Below are positions 1 through 8,460 of a stretch of DNA of 64,000 nucleotides, in pieces. Each line of letters opens with the position of its first letter. Position 1 is the first letter of the stretch. Made by a program: the position numbers and the translations under genes. The stretch comes from Anas platyrhynchos (Eukaryota > Chordata > Aves > Anseriformes > Anatidae): positions 39,932,001 through 39,996,000 of the forward strand of contig NC_092594.1 in the NCBI RefSeq assembly GCF_047663525.1, in the 5' to 3' direction. The notes below the pieces were generated by a model, which was not told the DNA's origin, made no database searches, and saw only the letters and a list, made by a program, of their open reading frames with translations.

Positions 1-102
1 GCATAGCACTTGAACGGTGTGCTTGAGGAGGTCTGTCGAATCTTGAAAGCTTACAGATATGGGGTTTTGAATTTTTTATTTTTATTTCTTTCCTGTCCCC
101 AG

Positions 103-308
103 TAGAGCGTAAACCTTTGGAGGAACCTGTCACAGGAAAGAGCTCCTTCTGGAACTGTTCAGCACTCGGGAGGCAACTGGGTGACTGGCTTGATCTACTT
201 CTGAGGTGCTGAGGCAAGGAGGCTGCTGTTTTGAAACGATAGTATTGTAAATGGGGTCCCTTTTGTGTTGTTGAGGGATGGGTGCTAATGCTGGCAGCTG
301 AATGATTG
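103..308 (+). repeat. Exon-like cassette K1
   Basis: A pyrimidine tract ending in CCCCAG at 97-102 precedes a block that is paralogous to K2 and K3 in the same unit. Shared landmarks in order are GGAGGAACC, AAAGAGC, CCTTCTGGAACTGT, GGCAACT, GGTGACTGGCT, GATCTACTTC and TTTTGAAA. The 3' part (from about 210) also matches a partial copy at about 11951-12050. No donor site is obvious at its end. Copies recur at the same offset in every unit (for example 13201, 22651, 32135, 41614, 52846, 62298). Confidence 0.5.
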
Positions 309-339
309 ATTCTCTTGTGCCTGTTTTCATTTGTTAAAG

Positions 340-755
340 CTGAAACACAGTGTACGACACGGGACTTGACGACCAGAGCTGCTTTTGGCAAGGTGAGTGA
401 TGAACAGATATAGAAGGTAATTTAGGGGTGCAGTTGTCACTGCACCTACTGAACTACACAAAGTACAGTAAAAATCCTGTTTATATTTCAGGGGTGTTGT
501 AGCTGGCCTAAGAGAGCAGATGGAAGCATCTGCCTCGAGGGGAGGGGAGGGCAGGGCACGGAGGTAAGGCAGCAGACGAGAGTAACTGTCCCAGCTGTGC
601 TGTGGCTTTGGATGCTGCTTCAGCCTATGCTTTTCTTTTTGTTTCACATTTGTCTCACACAGGCTGAGTGGGGCCAAGCTGCACTCTGAAGAGCAGCACG
701 AGAAGGGCGGGCTGGTTGTGAGCTGGATCGGAGCAGAACTGCCAAGTAGCACGAG
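340..755 (+). ncRNA. Putative exon cluster A: three short exons with consensus splice sites
   Basis: Three blocks look like internal exons. Block 1 is 340-392, with acceptor AAAG at 336-339 and donor GTGAGT at 393. Block 2 is 492-563, with acceptor TTTCAG before it and donor GTAAGG at 564. Block 3 is 663-755, with acceptor TCTCACACAG before it and donor GTGAGT at 756. Lengths of 53, 72 and 93 nt carry no common open frame, so a non-coding transcript is more likely than a protein gene. Block 1 is paralogous to the exon-like block at 12082-12139. In the array the cluster lies downstream of the M4 promoter of the preceding unit. Splicing is inferred from sequence only. Confidence 0.45.
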
Positions 756-1113
756 GTGAGTGCGAAGGGTATCCATCTTGCTTTACAGGTGCCATGGCAG
801 GCTCTCTAGAGAAGTGGTTGAGGATTGGAGAAGAGGTTGCAGATGATCAAGGAGCGACACGTGCAGGGATGGCTTGAAAAGGGTATGGCTGCTTTCTCTT
901 CTGTTTATCAGGTGTCCCAGGCAATGTGGGCTGTGGTGTTAGTCTTTAGAATCGGAACAAAGCAGGTGCTGAAATGCTGCGTCTGTTTGTTTTTTTGTGT
1001 TGGGGTTGCACCTTGGTGAGTGTAGGGATGGGTTTTAAGTGGGTGCAGCGGAGGGCCTGGCCCCAGTGTCCTGTAGTGTGTTTTGACCCATCAGCATAGC
1101 CTTTTGGTTCTCA
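756..1113. other. Spacer between exon cluster A and LTR-A
   Basis: Contains a possible acceptor (TCTGTTTATCAG, about 899-910) followed by a weak exon-like stretch. The 64-codon frame here shows no recognisable domain, and I see no other supported feature. Confidence 0.4.
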
Positions 1114-1118
1114 GGTAG

Positions 1119-2315
1119 TGTCGCGTTAAAGGGGTGTAGCTGATTAACCGTTACGGGCCCGGTTGGATTCAGAGTACTGAACCAGTCGGACATTCACCAA
1201 AACTGGGGGTCCGTTCGGACATTCACCAAAAACGTAATAACCGCCTGGGGGTCCGCTCAGACATTCACCAAAAACGTATTAACCACCTGGGGGTCCGTTC
1301 AGACATTCACCAACAATGCATTAACCGTCTGGGGGTCTGGTTAGATTCAGAACACTGAACTATCACGGATAACCACCCTCACCCTAGTTGCATTAATGAG
1401 AGCTATCACAATGCAATCAAGTATGGTTTATTACAGCAACAGGTAATCAGGTTCTTTTGGATTGCCGGTGATAGTGACTATCTGCAAAAGCAAGCTAGTA
1501 TGCATGAAATACACAGGTGTTATAGGTGTTACAGGTGTTACAGGTGCGCAGCCTAGAAATAAACGCGTTAAAAGGATCAAAGACTCTATGGAGATTTATA
1601 AGCAAATATTCAGATCTCACCCAAAGGCGTCCCAATGGGGGGGCAAGAGAGGCTCAGCCCGTCGACTGATCCCAGGAGTCAGGAGGTCCTAAGGATGTTG
1701 TATGTCCTCGGGATGGTATCTCCCCTGACGATGGTATCTTCCCTAACATCCCCTCTCTCTTGGGCCAATTTATATTATTTTCTATCTTTTAGGTGGAGCT
1801 TGAGTGGCTCTAGTCAAGCATATCTTAGTTATGATTGGTGTAAAGTTTTCCCGTCTCCGTTTAAAGTAATAGGCTCCGAGAAATTCAGAGCGCATGCTCA
1901 GTGAGGGGTGGTCGCACCTTGGAGGCGGGTAGCTTTTGGGATGGAGGTGTGTTTTGGTATTATAATGATATTATAATGAGCAAAAAGTACACTAGGGTAC
2001 AGCATTTGTCAAAACATGACAGGTCTTTGGCTTAGGGTGGCAAAAAGTGCAGCTTTGTGCACAAGAACAATCGAGGCCCCACCTGATTACAGAGCCTAGC
2101 CGTGGTGTCTCCACTCCACTCTACGCTCCGTGGTGTTCCTTAGAGCTAGCACACCAAGTTTCCCCAGCGCGATAGCATCTAAGGTTGGGAGCCTAGGGAA
2201 TGCTCAGATAATGCAGTTATGCCCTACCCTGAAAGCCTCTTCAATGCTGTACCTTTTCCTTAAAAGTATGAATGTTAGTTTTATTTTCCTAGTTACTTCA
2301 GGCATTTACACCACA
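1119..2315 (-). mobile_element. Solo LTR, family LTR-A (1197 bp), minus strand
   Basis: The element is bounded by perfect 5-bp direct repeats GGTAG at 1114-1118 and 2316-2320. Read on the minus strand it starts TGTGGTGTAAATG and ends AACGCGACA, the TG...CA ends of a retroviral LTR. A TATA-type box lies at 1774-1767, and a polyadenylation signal AATAAA at 1432-1427 on the minus strand. Four 42-bp-type repeats at 1187-1341 lie downstream of the poly(A) signal in U5. The 5-bp duplication fits a gamma- or spuma-like (class I/III) endogenous retrovirus; the exact family is not assigned. No internal retroviral sequence remains. It sits antisense to the putative plus-strand transcript. Confidence 0.85.
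1187..1341 (-). repeat. 42-bp tandem repeats in U5 of LTR-A
   Basis: Copies start at 1187 (shortened to 29 bp), 1216, 1258 and 1300; each contains GACATTCACCAA and ends with a CTGGGGGTCC-type core. They lie between the LTR poly(A) signal and its 3' end. They are tandem with no spacers, so they are not a CRISPR array. Confidence 0.85.
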
Positions 2316-2396
2316 GGTAGCTTACTGAAGTAAGTGATTTTGCCTGCAAGTGGAATGGATTTTTTTTTTTTTTTTTTTGGTGTGCAATCAGTTCTG

Positions 2397-2663
2397 TGTT
2401 GCCTTCAGGGGGCAGTGGCGACCTGGTTCAGGAACGGCACGGCGACCAACCCCAGGCCGCTCGGTCCATCGGCTCACAGACACCAATGTGGTGGATGGCA
2501 AATGGCATTTATTGTCGAGTCACATGGGCTTATATACCCGAGGCCCATAGCGTCACTTCCGCTTGCTTACATCACAGACCACACACTGCTGTCCGTCAAG
2601 GGAGGGGCTCCACCTTTCCGTACATCGTGACATCTTCCGGCCGCCAGACCCTAACTACCCACA
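2397..2663 (-). mobile_element. 3' LTR of the U1 provirus
   Basis: 267 bp, starting TGTGGGTAGTTAGGG and ending GGCAACA on the minus strand. It has a TATATAA box near 2530-2537 and AATAAA at 2513-2508. The R segment after the poly(A) signal resembles the R segment of avian leukosis-type LTRs. Diagnostic bases against the 5' LTR are C at 2462, C at 2516, C at 2626, T at 2628 and G at 2643. The U5 end holds CCTTCAGGGGGCAG (2402-2415), which is close to a CTCF core. Confidence 0.9.
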
Positions 2664-2677
2664 TTTCCCCCCTCCCT
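2664..2677 (-). promoter_or_regulatory. Polypurine tract of the provirus
   Basis: On the minus strand AGGGAGGGGGGAAA abuts the first base of the 3' LTR. This is the expected position and composition for the plus-strand DNA primer of a retrovirus. Confidence 0.8.
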
Positions 2678-3043
2678 ATGCACAACCAAATTAGCTAAAA
2701 TATAACAATCTTAAGACGTAGACATCATAACTTAACTAAAAAACATAAGGCACAATAACCAGGAGAAAACTAAGAGGTAACTGGTAACGCTGAGTAAATG
2801 CACTCTTAAAGTAGTTGTTGGTGTTCTACCAACATAATGTTAACTTTCTCTAACCAACTTTTAACAAACAACACAAGCATATTTAGTATACAAGGTCCAA
2901 AGATAAGATCACACAAACGCATTGTAGCCCCCCACCCACGGAGGCCGCTTTGCTGGTGTCTGGATTCTGCCAGTGTGGAACTCTCAGGCTTAGACAGGAC
3001 GCTTGCTGACTTATTGTCTTCTCATGTCGCCGGGGTATACAGA
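2678..3043 (-). other. Provirus remainder between gag fragment and polypurine tract
   Basis: 366 bp, rich in A and T near the polypurine tract. No frame of useful length on the proviral strand and no recognised pol or env motif; a short hydrophobic stretch near 2930 could be the end of an env frame but cannot be supported. The coding middle of the parental virus is missing. Confidence 0.5.
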
Positions 3044-4156
3044 TTACGGGGGTGCCCGATGATCCGTTCCTGTGAACAGAAACTCAGTTTTCATTAGTTT
3101 TGTTCTGAAGTTGGGGCGTCGGCTGTTTGGAGCTTTTCTGGCTGCACGAGTTGCCATACCTTCGTGGGCCCTCAGGCCCTGGACTTGCGCCTGGGGGGTG
3201 ATCACTGTTGGGTCCGTACCCATTAGCCGCTGCAGGCTAGAGCCATGCAGTGTGTGATCCGTCCCAGTTACTTGGGCCAGTTGTCTCATACAGTTGTCCC
3301 CCCATTCTCGTTTAAAAATGATCATCCCACCCCCGTCAAAGATCAGTCTACAAGTTTGTGTTATATCAAACGGGAGCATGTCGTCTCCCCTGAAAACACC
3401 ATCTATGAGGGTGGAGACCATTGCAGAATGAAGCCCTTTATCCACAATGGCTTTAACAATCGCTTGTACATCCTTAGGGTTTGTTGGTGAGTGAACCCTC
3501 TGCCCCCCGTCTGTCACCCAGACCAGGAACGCTAGCATGGCCGATAGAGCCAAGATGGTGCACGCAATCTTAATTTTCCTCCAATCTGTGAGAGGAATTT
3601 CTCTGCCTCGCGGTGCAGCTTTATTTCGGATGGGGATATTTTGGCTATCTGTCCCCATTTCCTCCTCCGAATTTGAATCGGTATGTGATCCGGAGTCAGA
3701 GCTTGACTGACTGCTCACCTCCGAGTTCCGGTACCCTCCCATCGAGTTCCGGCCCCGCCCCCCACCCCTGCGGGCGGGCCGCTCTCTGCCTCGTGGCTCG
3801 CCCCGCCGCCATCTCAGCGAGGCGTTTGCGCCACAGGAGCGTTTTCTCGGATGGCCGTTCCGATCGGCTCTCTGCCCCTCTCTCACGCTTCTACCTCCTC
3901 CCTGGTCGTCCCCGCAACCGTTCTCTTTCTCGCATTTCCACGTGTTAGTAAAACCTAACATTTCATCCCCGTTCCCGCCGGAGGCTTCTTCACCCAACTC
4001 TTCGTCTTCTAGCTCAGCACCGTACTGGGGCGCACATGGCCGTGGTCTCTCCCAGATTTCCCCAGGCTCTGGTTCCCCACCGGCACACCTGGCTTCCTCA
4101 GCCGAGCCACCCCACAGCTTCCACAACTTTGATACGACCTTCACAAGGGTTTCCAT
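3044..4156 (-). CDS. gag-like: Gag-derived 370-residue open frame of the provirus
   Basis: The longest open frame in the window, starting about 80 bp inside the primer-binding site as a retroviral gag does. Residues 1-17 are a short amphipathic start rich in Leu, Lys and Trp. Residues 28-70 are acidic; 85-140 are rich in Arg and Gly; 144-172 are Ser/Glu-rich. Residues 197-214 are a strong hydrophobic segment, unusual inside Gag. Residues about 228-332 look like the N-terminal part of an alpharetroviral capsid (pattern around LPFDITQTCRLIF, then a region with WGDNCMRQL). The rest of capsid with its major homology region, the nucleocapsid zinc knuckles and protease are absent. The last 38 residues do not look like Gag. 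It is probably a truncated remnant kept open by youth or chance. Present only in U1. Confidence 0.65.
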   Translation of the reverse strand: METLVKVVSKLWKLWGGSAEEARCAGGEPEPGEIWERPRPCAPQYGAELEDEELGEEASGGNGDEMLGFTNTWKCEKENGCGDDQGGGRSVREGQRADRNGHPRKRSCGANASLRWRRGEPRGRERPARRGGGRGRNSMGGYRNSEVSSQSSSDSGSHTDSNSEEEMGTDSQNIPIRNKAAPRGREIPLTDWRKIKIACTILALSAMLAFLVWVTDGGQRVHSPTNPKDVQAIVKAIVDKGLHSAMVSTLIDGVFRGDDMLPFDITQTCRLIFDGGGMIIFKREWGDNCMRQLAQVTGTDHTLHGSSLQRLMGTDPTVITPQAQVQGLRAHEGMATRAARKAPNSRRPNFRTKLMKTEFLFTGTDHRAPP

Positions 4157-4237
4157 CTTCCTTGTTGGTCCGGGAGCGACCTCCCCGCCGGGCTGGTCCC
4201 GCCGCTCCGGCTGCCGTTCACCCGAATCCAGGAGTTT

Positions 4238-4255
4238 TCCTGGGTTTCGGCAGTA
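4238..4255 (-). promoter_or_regulatory. Primer-binding site, tRNA-Phe-like
   Basis: Minus-strand TACTGCCGAAACCCAGGA begins two bases after the 5' LTR. Except for positions 2-3 and one internal base it matches the complement of a vertebrate tRNA-Phe 3' end. Exogenous avian leukosis viruses use tRNA-Trp, so this would be a different primer. Match made from memory. Confidence 0.5.
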
Positions 4256-4257
4256 CT

Positions 4258-4524
4258 TGTTGCCTTCAGGGGGCAGTGGCGACCTGGTTCAGGAACGGCA
4301 CGGCGACCAACCCCAGGCCGCTTGGTCCATCGGCTCACAGACACCAATGTGGTGGATGGCAAATGGCATTTATTGTTGAGTCACATGGGCTTATATACCC
4401 GAGGCCCATAGCGTCACTTCCGCTTGCTTACATCACAGACCACACACTGCTGTCCGTCAAGGGAGGGGCTCCACCTTTCCGTACATTGCGACATCTTCCG
4501 GCCACCAGACCCTAACTACCCACA
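4258..4524 (-). mobile_element. 5' LTR of the U1 provirus
   Basis: 267 bp, same architecture as the 3' LTR. Diagnostic bases are T at 4323, T at 4377, T at 4487, C at 4489 and A at 4504. The solo LTRs of other units carry these 5'-LTR bases in their high-coordinate half only. Confidence 0.9.
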
Positions 4525-4530
4525 GTTCTG

Positions 4531-4903
4531 CTCCTAGATTTTTCTTTTTATGTAAATAAAAGATCGAGCTAATTCCAGATGGAAAAAAAAATCAGTTACT
4601 TTCTTGGTCAGTTTGTCCTTTTAATATTCAAAGCTGCAGCAAAAGCATGGGGATTTTTGTTTCTAGAAACACCCTAGCTCTCCTGTCTGCACTCTGCATG
4701 CTGTTGAGCTAAGCCATATAAATGAATAAAGAAACCACAGCTACTGCTCCTTTCTGATTTTTTTTTTTTTTTTTTTTTTGTGCTTTCCCCCTTGCACTTT
4801 CCCAGGTGATTGGCTTCAGGTTCCAGGTGGGACCTAGTGGTAACTGAGTTGCAGGTATTCCATGACAGAGCTCATTCTGCCTGGGCTGCTTTTTGGGGTA
4901 AGC
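4531..4903 (+). repeat. Monomer copy M1, decayed promoter core
   Basis: First diverged copy of the internal monomer in the unit. It has AATAAA at 4555-4560 and 4725-4730, the landmark AAAGCTGCAGCAAAAGCATG near 4629, a T-tract near 4760-4779, the inverted CCAAT box GATTGG (4808-4813), and a donor-like GTAAGC at 4898 after CTGGGCTGCTTTTTGGG. The GC box and TATA box of M2 and M4 are missing, so promoter activity is doubtful. The donor recurs at 16107, 25587, 35071, 44544 and 55753. In U5 the copy lacks 6 bp near 44307. Confidence 0.6.
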
Positions 4904-6050
4904 GCTTTGTTTTTCCTTCAGTCAGTTGCAGGGTTCTTTAGGTGGGTCAGAGTCTATGGACTGATGCGTTTTCCAGTAGAAACCGGTACGCATATCTTTT
5001 TGAGTTGGTAACTGGTAGGATCTGTCACTGTAAAGCAATCTAGTAGTAGGTGCCTGTATTGCACGCAGCTCTTCCTCAGGTGAGTAGTTGTTATGGCAGT
5101 TTTACGGATGGTATGGTGATGTTACTTTGTGTGTTTGCTTTGTGGTTCTGGGTCCCTTCTGATTTTTGCCGAATTACGGGGCTTTCTGTGAGTCTTTGCC
5201 TGTATGTCAAATATTATCAAAGTTACAACCTTGCTGTTAAAGTGATGGAGCAGGGTTTAGTTGAAATGTATCATGGAAGCTCCCTGTGTGAGCATGTGTC
5301 TGAAAATGGCAGCAGTGGGCACGTAAGGGGTAGTCTGTTTCAAGTTTAGGGACAGTTTGTTATATTTCTGGAGCTTTTGCCTGTGTGTTTTCTGTCTGTC
5401 GAGTCTTTAGACCATAAAGCCTTCTAGGCTTTATGTCCTTGAATTTACGTATTAGAAGTACGTTTATGAGGGGTTGCCAGGTACGTTGTTTTTGGGAAAC
5501 CGTGGGGTATGGTTCCTTGAGTGCATAAGTGCAGTAGTGCCAAGAGAGTGAGCAGGGCCACCTTCTTCATCTCTGCAGAATAAGTCTGTTCGGGCACACT
5601 TCTCAGGTAAATGTAGTGAGCAGATGAGGTAAAGGAGCTGGGAACAGAGAGGTATTGCACCGTAGCATGTTGCATCAGTAGTAGTCAGCGTTGCGGAGGA
5701 GGTGGGTGTCAGGGCTGGCGTGCTAGTGAATGCTGGTTCTCTGTTTTTGCAAGTGATGATGAACCTGTTTGACGTAATTCCATTTGAAAAAGTTCCAGTT
5801 ACTGGCCTGGTCGTGTCGTCCTTTCAATGTTAAAAGCTGCAGCAAAAGCATGGGGATTGTTGCTTCTAGAAACACCACAGGTCACCTGTCTGCTCTCTGC
5901 ATGTTTTTCAAGTAAAGCAGATCTTAAAAAAAACAAAAACAAAAAAAAAAAAACAAAACAAACAAACAAAGAAAGAAAATAATAAAAAACTGCTGCTGCT
6001 GCTGCTCCTGCTTTCTTTCTACTTCCTTGTGCTTTGCCCCTCCCCTTTTC
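4904..6050. other. Region between M1 and M2 cores
   Basis: Non-coding. It holds a diverged copy of the exon seen at 11095-11205 (about 5517-5600, with a TCTCTGCAG acceptor-like end), a perfect 8-bp hairpin at 5414-5421/5427-5434 (ATAAAGCC, 5-nt loop), and the 5' part of monomer M2 (about 5725-6050). That part has an A-rich tract (about 5928-5988) and a CTG run (five repeats here, four in other units). A-tract lengths vary between units by slippage. Confidence 0.6.
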
Positions 6051-6056
6051 CAGGTG

Positions 6057-6151
6057 ATTGGGTTTGGGTGCTGGGCGGGGCTGAATGCTATATGAGCCCC
6101 AGGCATGCTATCAGAGAGCTCCTTCTGCCTGGGCTGCTCCTTGGGGTAAGT
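6057..6151 (+). promoter_or_regulatory. M2 core: CCAAT, GC and TATA promoter with first-exon donor
   Basis: Ordered elements are inverted CCAAT (ATTGG, 6057-6061), GC box GGGCGGGG (6073-6080), TATA-type CTATATGA (6088-6095), then a stretch containing AGAGAGCTCCTTCTGCC and a consensus donor GTAAGT (6146-6151). Spacing predicts a start near 6115-6125 and a first exon of about 20-30 nt. The same array recurs in every complete unit. Promoter function is inferred. Confidence 0.6.
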
Positions 6152-6354
6152 GCTTTGTTTTTCCTTTAGTCAGTTGCAGGGTTCTCTAGGCAGGCTGGAG
6201 TTTATAGATTTCTAGAATTTTTAAGTGCTTGGAATTCACTTAGGAGAGGGATGTTTAATAGAGGTTTCTGGCTCACTGTTTTTTGGGATGGTGGGATACT
6301 CTTCTGTTTTTGAGCTGTATTTTAATCTCTAAATGTATAAACCAGCAGTAGGTA

Positions 6355-6700
6355 AACATTAGGAGGAACCGGTCAAAGGTAACAGCGCTTTCTGGAACCG
6401 TCAAGTTCTTGTTCGGCAACGTAGTGACTGGTTTGATCTACTTCACAGATGGAGAGGCAAGTGGACTGCTCTCTTTGAAATAATAAAATTGAAAACATAA
6501 AGTTTGTCAAAGATGGCAGTGCATGTTTGCAGTCTGTTTATTGCTTTTGCCAGTGGTAGATAACATTTATAAGGAATCGGTGAAAGGAAAGAGCGCCTTC
6601 TGGAACTGTGAAGCTCTGTGTTGGCAACTCGGTGACTGGCTGGACCTACTGTCCATCTCCAGAGGGAAGCGGACTGCTATTTTGAAATTAAAAAATACTA
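6355..6700 (+). repeat. Exon-like cassettes K2 and K3 in tandem
   Basis: Two paralogues of K1: K2 at about 6355-6490 and K3 at about 6563-6700. Both have an acceptor-like CAG upstream (TTTTGCCAG at 6545-6553 before K3) and the ordered landmarks listed for K1. A YY1-type CAAAGATGGC lies at 6508-6517 between them. Copies recur at 17561, 27045, 36524, 45998 and 57208. No shared reading frame, so a structural or non-coding exon is more likely than coding. Confidence 0.5.
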
Positions 6701-6908
6701 ATAAAAATAAAAAAAATATGGTGCTGCTCTATGACGCCCGGAGGACTGCCACTCTGCATGGCAGTTAAAAAGAATGTGGTTTGGAGATGGAGCGCCACAG
6801 AGATGAAGCAGCTGGGAAGAGAGACACAAGTATTGCAGTAGGTAGGCTGTGGTTATGAGGTGCCTCAGGATGTGCTTTTTTTCTTGTTTCCGCCCTTCCC
6901 TCGTGCAG

Positions 6909-6952
6909 CCTTGGAGAGATGAAGTCCCCATGGTGTGGAGTGGTGCAAAAAG
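6909..6952 (+). ncRNA. Putative 44-nt exon
   Basis: A long pyrimidine tract ending CTCGTGCAG (to 6908) and a donor GTAAGA at 6953 define a 44-nt block. These are among the best splice sites in the unit. Copies lie at 18115-18158, 27599-27642, 37078-37121, 46552-46595 and 57762-57805. Confidence 0.5.
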
Positions 6953-7180
6953 GTAAGAGGGTTGTCGGCCCGGTCAGTTTCCTTCACCAATGCTAAGGCA
7001 AGTCTTTGAAGAGAAACAGCCTGGTTGCTTGTGCTGCCCCCTGTTGAACTAAGCCAGACCAAAAACAGGGCTGCTGTTCCTCCTGCTCTCTTTGCCTCTT
7101 CTCATCTTGCAGAGGAATGGTCCAGCAATTCGGGTTAATAGGGGACAAGAGAACAAAGGGGTTTCAGAATAACTGCTAAC

Positions 7181-7570
7181 TGTTATGACTATTGCATGGG
7201 GCACTATGCAAGTCTCTGACATCCAGCCAAGATGGACAAAGGAGAAGGACAAGGGAAAAGCCTGGGAGGAAGACTATGAGCCTTCAGTACGAGAGACCCG
7301 CAGAGGGACCACCAGAGACTGATAACACATGCGCCAGTGGGCGGGTTGGGATTCCAGGAACTAGTTATAATAACCCTGCCTTTTCTAGAAGTAGTAATGA
7401 ATATGTATTAGCCCAGGAGCATAAAAACCAGCCGCCTGCTGTGACTTGTGTGCGTCTCGGTGGAGCAGAGACTCCCGGCGCACCCAGTGCTGTTTGCTTA
7501 CCTCTATTCATTTAATAAATTGTAAACTTTGATTGTAATCCTATTTGGGACTTAGTCATTTATTACAACA
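7181..7570 (+). mobile_element. Solo LTR, family LTR-C (390 bp), plus strand
   Basis: Starts TGTTATGACT and ends TTACAACA, giving TGTT...AACA ends. It has a TATA-type CATAAAAA at 7420-7427 and AATAAA at 7514-7519. The flanks GCTAAC (7175-7180) and GACAAC (7571-7576) match at four of six bases and may be a decayed target duplication, which suggests an older insertion than LTR-A or LTR-B. It is oriented with the putative plus-strand transcripts and could provide a promoter or a poly(A) site. Confidence 0.75.
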
Positions 7571-7630
7571 GACAACCTTGTAAAATGCAGACAACCAGAA
7601 TCCTTACAACAATTAAGTGGAAATCACGGT

Positions 7631-7915
7631 GTAAGAAACATTACCACCTCAAAGAGTAAAAGCCTCAAAAGAAATGTGACTTGTAACAGGCCAGCAGCTG
7701 TGTGTTTTCGGTGAAGCACCAGGTAGAGTATAAACCTGGATTGCACAGTTAATGGGGAAACGGGAGGGTCCTGGTCCTTGGGAGGGAAAAAAAAAAGTAT
7801 ATAAACTGTGTATGGAATCGGTAGGTGCCCTCCTGCTTGCGGGACACCCGCCATTGTAATCTCAAATACAAATGCTACTGTACTGAGATCCTCTCCTGAG
7901 CCTATGTTATTTCCC
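7631..7915 (+). mobile_element. LTR-like fragment (LTR-D)
   Basis: A stretch starting TGTAAGAAAC has a strong TATATAAA box (7798-7805) and, about 70 bp later, AATACAAA in a position expected for a poly(A) signal. No terminal duplication is visible and the 3' end is unclear. It could also be unrelated unique sequence. Copies follow LTR-C in every complete unit. Confidence 0.3.
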
Positions 7916-7929
7916 AAAGATTGATTCGC

Positions 7930-8460
7930 GGTTTTAAGGCTTCAGGGATAGGGCCCTAGGGTTGGGTTTCAGGGTAAGCGTTCTCAGGGTTTATGTTTAG
8001 GATTTTAAGGTTTTTAGTTTTAGGGTTGGAGTTTTAACGGTTAGGATTTTAGGGATTTGAGGGTTAGGGTTTTAAGGGTTTCAGGGTTAGCGTGTCAGGG
8101 TTTTGGAGTTTTTTGGGTTGTAGTGTTGATAGTTTTTTTAGGGTTAGGTTCTTAGGGTTTTATTTTTGGTCAGTTATTTACGGTTAGGGTTTTAAGATCT
8201 TATTATTATTTTTTTTTTTCAGGTTAGGTTCTCCTGGGTTAGGGTTTTGAGCATCTTAATATTTTGGGTTGGGTTTGGGATTTGAGCGTCTTAATTTTGT
8301 GGGCTTGGGCGCTGTGAGCGTCTTAAGTGTTTGGGTTAGGGCTTTTAGGCATAGGTCTTCAGGGGTTTAGTTTGGGTCAGGTCTGTAGGGGTTTCGAGGA
8401 TTTTTAGGGTTAGGGCTTGCGGCTTTTTTGTGTAAGGGCGGTAAGGGCTAGGGTTCCAGG
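7930..8460 (+). repeat. Degenerate telomere-like tract T1
   Basis: Dense in TTAGGG, TTTAGGG and TTTTAGGG variants on the plus strand, interrupted by T-rich insertions. Its distal part (about 8235-8330) becomes a 30-bp type repeat built on GGGATTTGAGCGTCTTAA. It looks like decayed interstitial or subtelomeric telomeric DNA. Confidence 0.75.

Larger units (their letters stand above)
2397..4524 (-). mobile_element. Short alpharetrovirus-like provirus (LTR-gag fragment-LTR), LTR-B
   Basis: Two 267-bp LTRs in the same orientation flank 1594 bp of internal sequence on the minus strand. Perfect 6-bp target duplications GTTCTG lie at 2391-2396 and 4525-4530; six bp is the usual value for avian alpharetroviruses. 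Minus-strand order is 5' LTR (4524-4258), primer-binding site (4255-4238), gag-like frame (4156-3044), non-coding remainder, polypurine tract (2677-2664) and 3' LTR (2663-2397). No protease, reverse transcriptase, integrase or envelope frame is present, so it is non-autonomous. The two LTRs differ at five positions (2462, 2516, 2626, 2628, 2643 against their partners), about 1.9 percent. All other complete units hold a solo LTR at this same site. Confidence 0.9.

Noticed and set aside
327-776. 149-codon minus-strand frame, repeated in every unit
   Set aside because: It is antisense to three plus-strand exon-like blocks with consensus splice sites. Its composition looks like the complement of pyrimidine tracts and exons, with no domain.
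1187-1341. Regular repeats that could suggest a CRISPR array
   Set aside because: They are contiguous 42-bp repeats without unique spacers, inside a eukaryotic LTR, and no cas genes are present.
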